This document shows positions 10,301 to 17,635 of a DNA stretch of 33,509 bases, in pieces. Within the stretch, counting starts at the first letter, position 1. Each line of letters begins with the position of its first letter. Origin of the DNA: Chitinophagaceae bacterium. Lineage in GTDB: Bacteria > Bacteroidota > Bacteroidia > Chitinophagales > Chitinophagaceae. Made by a program: the position numbers and the translations under genes. The stretch covers positions 1 through 33,509 of the forward strand of contig JANXWM010000605.1 of assembly GCA_025351145.1 (NCBI GenBank). The letters run 5' to 3'. A model generated the notes under the pieces. The model saw nothing but the letters and a program-made list of their open reading frames with translations, was not told where the DNA came from and did not search any database.

Positions 10301-11204
10301 CGGGTGGCTGAGAACCGCTTTCATCCAAAATGAAGTTTATTGTCTCTGCAGATTTATTATTATAATTATACGAAATGGTATTATAATCCAAGGTTATCAA
10401 ATCATTGTTTGGGCTGTATATCTCCATCAAATACCATCCGGTTGTGGTTATACCTGTTTGTGCCGCATTATCATTTTTTTCAATAGCTGTTTTTTGCCCG
10501 TCTAATGAATTGCCAAACACATATTTTACACCATCAGGAGTAGTCAGGGTCCACCTTGCAATTTGATTCGCATTCACGCCGGATATATATTGATATTCTA
10601 TTTTAAGCGCTTCAAGTGGGGAAACAACAAACTGCCCATTTTCATTCATGAAAAATTTTCCCGAGTATTTTCCAAAATTGAAATAAAAAATATCGGGTTC
10701 AGCATCGGTTACCTGATCTTTTACCTGGTTTAACATCTGCAAATCTGCCTGGTCAGCATTTCCTGCACCAATTAAATAACTTGTCGTGGGGTTCAGGTTA
10801 GCTATATATTTTTTAGCTAAAGGAACAATGGTACTCCTGTTGTTAAAGTAGCCAGTGGGAACATCATCTGGAAAACCCCTCACACTTCTTGTTATTACTC
10901 CGCCTGCATTTAAACTCCACCCTATTCCAACCCATGAAGCAATCTCTTCAACTTTTATACCTCCGGCATGGTAAGACAGGTTAATTGGTAATTCAAGGTC
11001 CCTCCCTTTTAAGGTGTATAAGGGAATACTTATGCTTGGTATGCCTGTATAAAGGCCTACCGGAATATCCCCGTATTTCCCCAGTGCTGCTGCATTTGGT
11101 GAAGGAGGTATAAATTTCTTTAAACCGGGAGTAGTTTGAGCACTGCCATTCAATACAAAAAGCAGATTAATGGCTATCACCAAATTGATAAACTTTTGTT
11201 TCAT
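7371..11204 (-). CDS. Large secreted YD-repeat (RHS-like) protein
   Basis: The protein has 1277 residues with a signal peptide cleaved near residue 22 (NGSA, then QT). The N-terminal segment (PPSPNAAALGKYGDIPV, then LPINLSYHAGGIKVEE and WVGIGWSLNAGGVITR) is typical of Bacteroidota proteins annotated as RHS repeat proteins and related to SpvB/TcdB-type shells. About residues 1005-1110 look like a carbohydrate-binding beta-sandwich module (TSFEADGKGNW... to IDEVRLYP). A YD repeat follows (YFEYDAFGRVRLIKDQD) and then a Cys-containing beta-rich tail. No toxin-like tip is seen, so it may be a scaffold or partner of the 1444-residue RHS protein. It is 15 bp from the genes on either side of it in the operon. 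Confidence 0.85.
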   Translation of the reverse strand: MKQKFINLVIAINLLFVLNGSAQTTPGLKKFIPPSPNAAALGKYGDIPVGLYTGIPSISIPLYTLKGRDLELPINLSYHAGGIKVEEIASWVGIGWSLNAGGVITRSVRGFPDDVPTGYFNNRSTIVPLAKKYIANLNPTTSYLIGAGNADQADLQMLNQVKDQVTDAEPDIFYFNFGKYSGKFFMNENGQFVVSPLEALKIEYQYISGVNANQIARWTLTTPDGVKYVFGNSLDGQKTAIEKNDNAAQTGITTTGWYLMEIYSPNNDLITLDYNTISYNYNNKSAETINFILDESGSQPPAHLPSFDKNVVTNFMTVPKLKSITSANGKITFDATTRRTDLPGDTSLSAVNIFSNVDLINPLRKFVFYYDYVNGGRLTLDSLAEFSATNAASGNKYKFEYNTTQLPNADPYGTTINSQDLWGYYNGVPNSVLPQSFYITTPPYGTITIFGADRHSDESYMMAGVLKKIIYPTGGYSLFEYEANKVYASNSDNSIPTPPAGKYASLQYLTGQTLADTFTVSYATSGGVPGGTTRVTVSSIAMGHTQPPGCQISPSGYSTCYTASIEGINGTSFPIQYIKDGTSTVDLANGTYKIVGKGELVQGYPNASYLFYLDLNWNEYPPQGNGGSQSMVNKTIGGLRIKRITSNDNISTSVKKYLYTKFNDTASSGVLVNNPYHYANVFEILSGCGATNYAQVRSYPLTPLLQTQGSSIGYQNVTELAGENGENGKTEYSYTTATDFPDDLKEYRPYPPSCTYDWRRGQLLKSTVYKNSSGNFIAVKSNSNKYTFGAKSSAGYGLSVETGIQILQCASPLVTLAANAYYVSGYKTISEFYYLQSDTTKVYDQNTPSSYVQNINTYNYDTSNGHYQLTSTVTQSSKNETLQTDIKYPQDIVLTGAAETARQSLISKFMLTPVIDQITSRNGAQISKTRTNYKVFGNGLTLPESIELQISSNPSEKRVEFLKYDGYGNMIQQHKMADVLNSYIWDYSSSYPIAAIINADSSSVAYTSFEADGKGNWTFSAFQDTDATAPTGKKALYITATNKVSKSGLTIGKSYIVSFWSKHGLYTINGCTNTYKMGKTINGWTYYEYAVVPTATTITINGNSGGVGSIDEVRLYPSDAQMTTYTYQPLIGMTSQCDVNNRISYFEYDAFGRVRLIKDQDKNVIKKFCYNYAGQPANCDVAVPVSVTITNSLNLSGFTATYTNTVTLQQTAFTVPTTGNLIVTLPSGTYDLIVNRTAGNVGYAFTTCALSTNCGMTVHNITVNTNSCNTLLVESSL

Positions 11205-11219
11205 TAATTACGGTTTATT

Positions 11220-12698
11220 TTAAAATGTATACCCGATTCTAAATTTTAAAGCTTGTCCGGCAGGTATCTGCTTTGTTGCAAGAAAGTCATATAATATCTG
11301 CATATTTCCTTGCTTCTTTCCAACCTTATATTTTTTACTTATTCCCATCAGTACACTGCGTTGCCAAACATCTACATTCTTTAAATAATTAAGATTGCTA
11401 AACCGTTGCAGGTAGTTATATTCAAATCCTCCCGTTATCCAGATACTGCCTTTTGCTTTAATATCTATATAACTTCTTAGGCCAATGCCTTCACTGGTAA
11501 AATGGATATTACTAAATCCGCTACCCCAGCCAAGTTTATAACTTGCACCAATGCCTATAATACTTTTGTCATTCAGTTTATATCCGGCAGTTAAAGCTAT
11601 GTCGCTGGTAACTGGTAACAGGTAGCGGCTCTTTTCGCTTTGAATATTAAAGCCATATTCAAACCTTTGTAAAAATGATTTTGTATGCTGGCTGTTAGGT
11701 TTAAAATCAGGCATCGTCATATCGCTGCTCCCTCCGCCTAATTTGTTCAGCTTATCTTTCAGAACACTCATTTGCTGTTGTGCAGCTCCCAATTGTTGCT
11801 GCATATACTGTTGAGGGTTCATGCCGCCTCCACCAGAAGCAATTGTATTACCTAAACGCTGTTGTACCTGCTGTTGTACTAATGTTCTTGTCTGTAATCC
11901 AACCAAAGCCTGCGGTGTACCATAGTTTTCAGGTGTAGGAAATAAAAAGGCTAAATAACTATGCTTCTGCATAAAGTTTTGAAAAGCTGGCAGGTTTCTT
12001 ACTGTAGCTAAAAGCTTTTCTTCCATCTTCTTTTTATCATGCAGTATTGCTTTGTACTCCGTTAAGCGTTGCTGGTAATAATATACTTCTTTATTATACC
12101 CAAGCAATTCTTTGGCAAAGCCGGTATTGGCAAGGGTTGCTTTCAGTGTTGCTTCTCTTTCTTTGATGAAGCTTTGTATATCATTGGCCTGTTGCAATCT
12201 TGCCTGTAGCTCCTGCAATTGGCTGCTTACCTCTTGTATCTGTTGTAATTTATCACCAGTGATTCCCTGTAGATTAAGATTGGGTTGATTAAGAAACCTC
12301 ATCAATGTTTGCATGCTGTCAATGCCGGGTATATATTCGGTTAAGGGATGTGCAATTGTTTTATTTACCGATAATGTTAGTTTAGCCTGTAGCTCCTGGT
12401 ATTTACTTTGTGTCTGTGAAAATAATTCCTTGGCTTTGGAACTGTCGACCCCCTGTAATTTGCTTTGCAGTGTTGCTTCTTTCTGCTGCATGCGTTTTAG
12501 CAGTTTCTCACTTTGTGATTGCACACTATTAGTGACCTTATTGTATTGGTTGGTGAGGGATGTAATGGATTTAGAAGATATGTTTTGAATTGATTGGGTA
12601 AGTTGTTTTTGTTGGGATTGCAGAGTGGTATCAATACCTTGTGCATGAGACAAAACACTGATTAGAAAGGTACAGGCAAGAGTTATAACGAACCGCAT
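11220..12698 (-). CDS. Coiled-coil plus beta-barrel envelope protein, first gene of the RHS operon
   Basis: An in-frame ATG at 12764 would give 514 residues. I prefer the ATG at 12698 because it starts directly with a signal peptide (MRFVITLACTFLISVLSHAQ), giving 492 residues. About the first 300 mature residues are Gln/Lys/Leu-rich and read as long coiled coils (repeated LQSQQKQLTQSIQ-like heptads). The last about 150 alternate polar and aromatic strands (ALTAGYKLNDKSIIGIGASYKLGWG, split by turns) and end in GYTF. A C-terminal aromatic residue is typical of outer-membrane barrels. It may anchor or export the two RHS-type proteins encoded behind it, 15 bp downstream. I know no named family for it. 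Confidence 0.75.
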   Translation of the reverse strand: MRFVITLACTFLISVLSHAQGIDTTLQSQQKQLTQSIQNISSKSITSLTNQYNKVTNSVQSQSEKLLKRMQQKEATLQSKLQGVDSSKAKELFSQTQSKYQELQAKLTLSVNKTIAHPLTEYIPGIDSMQTLMRFLNQPNLNLQGITGDKLQQIQEVSSQLQELQARLQQANDIQSFIKEREATLKATLANTGFAKELLGYNKEVYYYQQRLTEYKAILHDKKKMEEKLLATVRNLPAFQNFMQKHSYLAFLFPTPENYGTPQALVGLQTRTLVQQQVQQRLGNTIASGGGGMNPQQYMQQQLGAAQQQMSVLKDKLNKLGGGSSDMTMPDFKPNSQHTKSFLQRFEYGFNIQSEKSRYLLPVTSDIALTAGYKLNDKSIIGIGASYKLGWGSGFSNIHFTSEGIGLRSYIDIKAKGSIWITGGFEYNYLQRFSNLNYLKNVDVWQRSVLMGISKKYKVGKKQGNMQILYDFLATKQIPAGQALKFRIGYTF

Positions 12699-12754
12699 AG
12701 GGTTTAGTTTTGATTGCTTTCGGGCAGCAAGATAAATCATATTTGCTAGCTCAA

Positions 12755-12776
12755 CAATAGCCATTTATGGCTATTG
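12755..12776. repeat. Perfect palindrome at the head of the RHS operon
   Basis: CAATAGCCAT (12755-12764) and ATGGCTATTG (12767-12776) are perfect 10-bp arms separated by TT. It lies 57-78 bp upstream of the preferred start at 12698 and covers the alternative ATG at 12764. It could be an operator or a 5'-UTR hairpin. No U tract follows on either strand, which argues against a terminator. Confidence 0.6.
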
Positions 12777-12844
12777 GGAAAGATACTTTTTTAACCGTTT
12801 TCTGAAATTTTACTGGTTCGAAAAATTAGTTAAAAAATAATAAA

Positions 12845-15800
12845 TTATTTTTTATGTTTCTTTAAACTATTCAATACCACCTGTGCAACTGATGCCCGTT
12901 TCCGGTCCATTTCTTCAGTGGTAACTGCATCATAGGACACATTCACGCGATACCCTTTCATGATTTTTTCTTGTGGCACTTCTTTTTTTACAGACTGATC
13001 TAAAAAAGAAAAAAGTGCGTCAGGAGTGAAGAACTCCACGTGCCGCTTTTCAAAATCGGCTATACCAATACTGCATTTTTTCTTGATTTTTTCCAGTTGT
13101 TTTATATCCCCTGAAATTGAAACTACCATATCATACTTTGCCTGGATACATTTTGAAATATTGTGCATTTCCCACTCGGCATCAGTAGTGATACAGATTT
13201 CAACTGCAATAGTCTTCCCGTCTCTGGTAAGCAAGACATCAACCTGTCCACTGCCATCAGGGAGCCCCATTTCAATGACTGCGGTATAGCCACTGGCTTC
13301 TGCCATCTTCTTAATTAGTGTTTGTAAATAGCGATGGGTAGAGAGGTCTTTTTCTGGTTTTGGTGATTCAGGTTCAGGAAGTGGTTCAACGGGTATCATT
13401 TCTTTAGGAACTATTGGCTCAATAACTACTGGTTTTTCTATCGGTATTTTTGGTGCTTCCTTCACAATCACTTTCGGCTTTTCACTAATACCAGTTTCAA
13501 TATGTAATGATTCAAATAAAAGTTTTTCAACTTCCTGTTTTGGGGTGGCATACTGTACGCGGGTTAAGGCAATAACACTATCTATTTTTTTGGTTCTTTC
13601 ATCTTTTGAAACTGAGGGTAACGGCAAGGTATTGAGTGAACAATCATACTGCGGTTGTTCAATAGAAATGACTGCTTCACCGCGACCTAAGTTTTGTAAG
13701 TCGGTAAAATCGAAATGCGAAAAACCGTCCTGCAAATTCTTTGCATCCGGTTCACCCACCCGAAAGACAATCCGGTTATTTGCGTTGCTCAATACACTAT
13801 TTAATAACTCAGTGTCTTCGCGTTGTATTTGCTGCAAGTCCTGATGGGAAAGGGTGAGGCCCACATTGTATTTCCTAATGCCGCTCAGCATCTCTTTGAT
13901 CGAAGGTGTAATGAAATTGTGGAATTCATCTAAGTAGAGAAAGATCGGGTGCCGTGTTGCATGTTGTTGCCGCCTGAATATGGCCTGGTGGATTTTTGAT
14001 AATAAGAGTGACCCCAGCAAGAAACTATTCTCCATACCGATCAATCCCTGTGAGAGTTTGAACAAAACAATTTTGTTTGAATTAAGTAAGCTTTCAAAAT
14101 CAATCCCCTTGTTCTGAATGACCATGTTACGGATACTCTTGGGACGCAGGAAACTATCAAGTCTCGTGAGAATCGGTCCAATCGAATTTGATTTTAATAA
14201 GGGGAATTCTTTCTGCCAGTAGTAGAGTACGGTAGGGTCAGTGACGTTTTTCAAGAAGCTTTGCCGGAATTCTTTTTCAATCAGGAATCTGCGTAAATCA
14301 TTTAACGTGCCGCCGCCTTTATTTTCAAGTATGGCCTGAATAGCATTGCCAAATACTGCACTCATTTGGTCTCCCCATGATGTTGCATATCTTCTGAAGG
14401 AAGCCACTAAATCAGAGGAGAGTATTTCCCGTTCAATATCCGTGTGGGCTTGTAAGATATTAAGCCCGATTGGAAATTCAGTATCTGCGGGGTCAAGCAA
14501 TACCATATCCTTCATGCGGTCTTCCGGTATCAGTGCTATCACATCATCAATTAAATCGCCGTGTGGGTCAAACAAGACTAAGCCAAGCCCCTTTTGTATA
14601 TCCTGTAGTATCAGGTTGGCAATGAGTGTTGATTTGCCGGTGCCGGTTGCACCAATAATATGCGTATGCTTGCATCTGTCTTCAACACTAACGGTCACAT
14701 TAGTTATAATGCCATTGTGCTGATTTTCACCAAGTATGAACGCTTTGTTTCTGGCAATGCCCGGAACTTCTTTTGTTTTGCGTGAACCTCCAAAGAGTTT
14801 TTTGGAAACGATATTCTCCGATGGAAAATGAAGTATTGTTGATAATTCATCAGTATTTAAAAGCATGCCTAAGCGATGCGATTCCCTCAAATAAATATCA
14901 TCAAGTCTTGTTTGGAAATCATAGGCTTCAGTTTGCAGCGGTATCAATTGATTATGTGTTCCCCTTGTACCATTCATTAATGCATAGCTCAGTTTCTCTA
15001 AAATCTTTGCTGCTTCATGTTGATAGGCTGCTTGTCCAAAGGCACGAACAGTGACCCCAAACAGTGGACTTTGTACTTTTTCACTGGCAATTTTTGGAGC
15101 TATAGGATCATCAGCAAAAAAGGAACTGCCGTCTGTTAGTGTTACGCCACTGATGATACTGTTTCTCCACTGATTCACTGTACCCTGAAAGAGAATTTGG
15201 ATACCTGCCTGCTCTCCGAATTGTAGCTGCTCTAAAACCCCAAATACACCCGTTAAGGGATCAATAGCGAAGTTTTTTGGGGTGTGTAGAGGGCGCACAA
15301 ATTCTTCTTTTAATCCAAAATCAATAAGTGCAATATGACCTTCCTCTTGCAGAATATTTTCAATGTAATTGTCTGAGCAAATGATGCTACAATCAGGAAA
15401 ATAAGAGATGATATATGTTTCAATAGTAGCGATATGAGCTTCATCACACACAAACTGCAGAATGATTTCTGTTCCCGTACCAATGATTTCAAAAGAGATG
15501 GGAGTATTGCAGGATGAAAGCATGATAATGAGGGCCTTCATTTTCTCCGGCGTTATCTTCCGTTCTTTGGGCAGCTTTACTTGCAGTGCTTTGAGTGAGG
15601 GTTCTTCGTCATAGATGAAGGGCTGTAATTCCTGATAGTCTAATACATTCACTTCATAGCTTGGTATGAGCTGTTTTGTTTTAAAGTTTTCCAAAAACCT
15701 GCTCACCCAGGTGTGTCGTTTGCCATCATCAATATACTCTGGCTGGTGGCCATGCCGAAAAAAAGGAATAAATGGTGGTTCCAAATAGACAGGGAGTTCT

Positions 15801-15871
15801 GAGACATACCATCCCCTGCCCCGGTATTCCCAGGTATAATACTGATAGGTGAAATATTCGGCTGCGGTCAT
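12845..15871 (-). CDS. TraG/TraD/HerA-type DNA-translocating ATPase fused to a C-terminal PD-(D/E)XK-like domain
   Basis: The protein has 1008 residues. About 1-390 are an unrecognised N-terminal region. The ATPase core follows: Walker A (GATGTGKSTL) at about 405, a conserved LFDPHGDL segment, and Walker B (FLYLDEFHNF) at about 643 with the sensor-like LTLSHQDLQQI. This is the pattern of type IV coupling proteins and HerA translocases. A Pro/Glu-rich linker (about 805-845) leads to a domain with VDVLL near 877 and IAVEICI near 889, the D...ExK layout of restriction-endonuclease-fold nucleases, but with Cys where Lys is usual. The nuclease call is an inference. It is the downstream partner of the 161-residue gene (9 bp gap). 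Coupling to DNA transfer or packaging is likely, but no relaxase or VirB4 gene is nearby. Confidence 0.82.
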   Translation of the reverse strand: MTAAEYFTYQYYTWEYRGRGWYVSELPVYLEPPFIPFFRHGHQPEYIDDGKRHTWVSRFLENFKTKQLIPSYEVNVLDYQELQPFIYDEEPSLKALQVKLPKERKITPEKMKALIIMLSSCNTPISFEIIGTGTEIILQFVCDEAHIATIETYIISYFPDCSIICSDNYIENILQEEGHIALIDFGLKEEFVRPLHTPKNFAIDPLTGVFGVLEQLQFGEQAGIQILFQGTVNQWRNSIISGVTLTDGSSFFADDPIAPKIASEKVQSPLFGVTVRAFGQAAYQHEAAKILEKLSYALMNGTRGTHNQLIPLQTEAYDFQTRLDDIYLRESHRLGMLLNTDELSTILHFPSENIVSKKLFGGSRKTKEVPGIARNKAFILGENQHNGIITNVTVSVEDRCKHTHIIGATGTGKSTLIANLILQDIQKGLGLVLFDPHGDLIDDVIALIPEDRMKDMVLLDPADTEFPIGLNILQAHTDIEREILSSDLVASFRRYATSWGDQMSAVFGNAIQAILENKGGGTLNDLRRFLIEKEFRQSFLKNVTDPTVLYYWQKEFPLLKSNSIGPILTRLDSFLRPKSIRNMVIQNKGIDFESLLNSNKIVLFKLSQGLIGMENSFLLGSLLLSKIHQAIFRRQQHATRHPIFLYLDEFHNFITPSIKEMLSGIRKYNVGLTLSHQDLQQIQREDTELLNSVLSNANNRIVFRVGEPDAKNLQDGFSHFDFTDLQNLGRGEAVISIEQPQYDCSLNTLPLPSVSKDERTKKIDSVIALTRVQYATPKQEVEKLLFESLHIETGISEKPKVIVKEAPKIPIEKPVVIEPIVPKEMIPVEPLPEPESPKPEKDLSTHRYLQTLIKKMAEASGYTAVIEMGLPDGSGQVDVLLTRDGKTIAVEICITTDAEWEMHNISKCIQAKYDMVVSISGDIKQLEKIKKKCSIGIADFEKRHVEFFTPDALFSFLDQSVKKEVPQEKIMKGYRVNVSYDAVTTEEMDRKRASVAQVVLNSLKKHKK

Positions 15872-15880
15872 TGGAGCTAA

Positions 15881-16366
15881 TTACACAACACTTTCTTTGA
15901 TCTGCCGTTCCAACTCGCTTAATCTCGCTCCTTTTTCTTCCATGACGGCATCAATAGCTTCTAAGACACATTGATGGACACAGGCACGGAACATGCTTTC
16001 TTCATCTGCTTCAAAGAATGACCGTTTGGCAGCCCGTTCATTTAAGTAATCACCTGCCTTAGTGAATTTTAATAGTGACCGCATAGCACTTTCTGTTTCG
16101 TAGAGCCACCAGGATATGAAAAAATCTTTGCCAAAGGGTGCGGCGCAAATATCAAAGACCAAATCAAAGTATTTGACGCGCAAATATTCCCGTGAAGCTG
16201 AAAACATACCTCCTTCTTTATGCTTGACCCGTTCTATTTTGGTGTCTGGCATTTGATGGGATTTGATGATTTCAGTTACCTGAGAATAGAATTTGTCGGA
16301 AGACATATTGAAGTACGGGAAGAGGTGCCCCCAATGAGAGAGCATTTGGGAAATAGGGATGGCCAT
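15881..16366 (-). CDS. Conserved-looking hypothetical protein, operon partner of the large ATPase
   Basis: The 161-residue soluble protein has no signal peptide or membrane helix and I do not recognise the family. It contains FDLVFDICAAPFGKDFFISWW, split by a likely strand-turn-strand, and a C-terminal helical part ending in a heptad-like stretch (EEKGARLSELERQIKE). The stop is 9 bp before the start of the TraG/HerA-like ATPase, so the two are probably co-translated and may form a complex. Confidence 0.72.
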   Translation of the reverse strand: MAIPISQMLSHWGHLFPYFNMSSDKFYSQVTEIIKSHQMPDTKIERVKHKEGGMFSASREYLRVKYFDLVFDICAAPFGKDFFISWWLYETESAMRSLLKFTKAGDYLNERAAKRSFFEADEESMFRACVHQCVLEAIDAVMEEKGARLSELERQIKESVV

Positions 16367-16663
16367 CGTTAGAGTTTTAAAGGTTATTATATGGTTTAAA
16401 AGCCAGCATAAATTTAATAAAATATTTTTTTAATATCTCAACTAAAATATTTAATTGCAGGAGTCGTATCAGTAATTTATTTTTTAAAGTCATTAAATTT
16501 CAATGTAACTACTACATTTTTTGTAACTGCAATTTTAAAAAAACGAATATAACAATGAGTCATTATGGTTGGCATAGAAAAAAGCGGTTATAAAAGAGTT
16601 TCAGGATATTTTTTTCGTAGGCGTATAGTTATAGTTTAGTAAATTTAAAAAAATCTACTTGTC
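16367..16663. promoter_or_regulatory. Divergent intergenic region upstream of the ATPase operon and the membrane protein gene
   Basis: About 300 AT-rich bases lie between divergent starts and must hold two promoters. I see only weak partial -7 matches (for example TAGTTTAG near 16634 on the plus strand) and no clear copy of the repeated 43-bp element. No gene is supported here. Confidence 0.4.
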
Positions 16664-17233
16664 ATGGCTCAAAATAAACTCTTTGATGATATTGACGATT
16701 GGGATAAAATAGACCTCGACAATGCAAAGTTTATTTTGGAAGAAGCGCGTACTTATGTCAGCTTTGTTATAGATGTGGGGGATAAGATAACTGATAAGGC
16801 ATTTAAAATTTTAGCACTACTCTTTCCGATTGAAAGTGCATTAATTGCTTTTGTGATTAATGAGAAAATGAAAGGCTGTATTCAAGATTATACAATAGCA
16901 AACTTGTTAATTTTTGTGGTGACGAGTATCGTGGTGATTATGTTTTATTTAGGTAAAATTGTATTGCCGAGATCATTTATGCCCAAGGGAAGGGCGCCAG
17001 TTGAAATTTGTAAAAATAAAGAGTTGCTTGGTATTCCTTCGGACGGGAGTACCGATGTTGCCGCTTTAAAATTAGCCCTGGTGTTAAATGAAATTGAAAA
17101 TTCACAAGCCAAAATTTATTTTAATAACAACCAGAATACTGTACGGATTACTGCTTTAAAACTATCCATGATGGCACTCGGTGGCATTGTCGTCATCGCC
17201 GTACTTACCCTGTGGGTTCACTTCTTTTTCTGA
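16664..17233 (+). CDS. Small membrane protein with three predicted transmembrane segments
   Basis: The 189-residue protein has an acidic N terminus (DDIDDWDKIDLDNAK). Hydrophobic segments lie at about 46-65 (ILALLFPIESALIAFVI), 79-101 (LLIFVVTSIVVIMFYLG) and 166-187 (LGGIVVIAVLTLWVHFFF). The loop between the second and third carries a Lys/Asn-rich helix. This layout, paired helices and a late C-terminal helix preceded by an amphipathic region, is reminiscent of SLATT-type or Pycsar-type membrane effectors. I could not match a signature, so the function stays open. It is monocistronic and divergent from the ATPase operon, a common position for a resident defence or exclusion gene on a mobile element. 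Confidence 0.7.
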   Translation: MAQNKLFDDIDDWDKIDLDNAKFILEEARTYVSFVIDVGDKITDKAFKILALLFPIESALIAFVINEKMKGCIQDYTIANLLIFVVTSIVVIMFYLGKIVLPRSFMPKGRAPVEICKNKELLGIPSDGSTDVAALKLALVLNEIENSQAKIYFNNNQNTVRITALKLSMMALGGIVVIAVLTLWVHFFF

Positions 17234-17635
17234 TCTTGTGTTTTTTATTACCGAATTTCATTCTGCGAACCACCTGGTATCATTGGATATGTTCCAGGCA
17301 GAGTTTCAGGTGTTGTGGGCCTGGGCTTTGGAGGAGGATCTTGCATAAAGTATACATTTAAATTTCATTCAAAACATAAATGTACATCATTTTTCAAATC
17401 CCTGGAAGCTATACTCCGCACAGTATAAGTTTGTGCATAAAGGAAAGCTGCCCGCACTATGCTGACTAAAGAACAAAGCGTACAAGTGTCACGCTTTGAG
17501 AGCCGGGATGAAACAAGTGACACAACAGGCGATGATAGTAGCAATACAGCTAAGTTCAAAATAAGCATTGCACATTTTTATGCTGCACGCAGTATAGTTT
17601 GATAAGTTTTCACATTTGACATTCCTTGCCCTCCG
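17234..17635. other. 400-bp non-coding region with paired inverted sites between convergent genes
   Basis: The region lies between the 3' ends of the membrane protein gene and the second ATPase gene, so it is not a simple promoter. It holds two related palindromic sites in opposite orientation. One is plus strand 17407-17439 with core TATACT, six bases, AGTATA. The other is minus strand 17599-17567 with core TATACT, six bases, AGCATA. They agree at about 23 of 33 positions by my count. Between them is a hairpin with 7-bp arms AAAGCGT and ACGCTTT at about 17476-17498. Short minus-strand frames exist (67 codons at 17365-17568; 32 Pro-rich codons at 17248-17346), but I cannot support them as genes. 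Confidence 0.5.

Noticed and set aside
2408-12764. Many open frames of 60-130 codons on the plus strand
   Set aside because: They lie opposite clearly coding RHS-operon genes and have no recognisable features.
17248-17568. Two short minus-strand frames (67 and 32 codons) behind the compact ATPase gene
   Set aside because: The first overlaps the inverted sites and the hairpin and looks like low-complexity read-through. The second is Pro-rich but too short to support without homologs.
17407-17603. Invertible promoter (phase-variable switch)
   Set aside because: The arms agree only at about 23 of 33 positions and no gene start lies beside them. Invertible promoters normally have near-identical arms.
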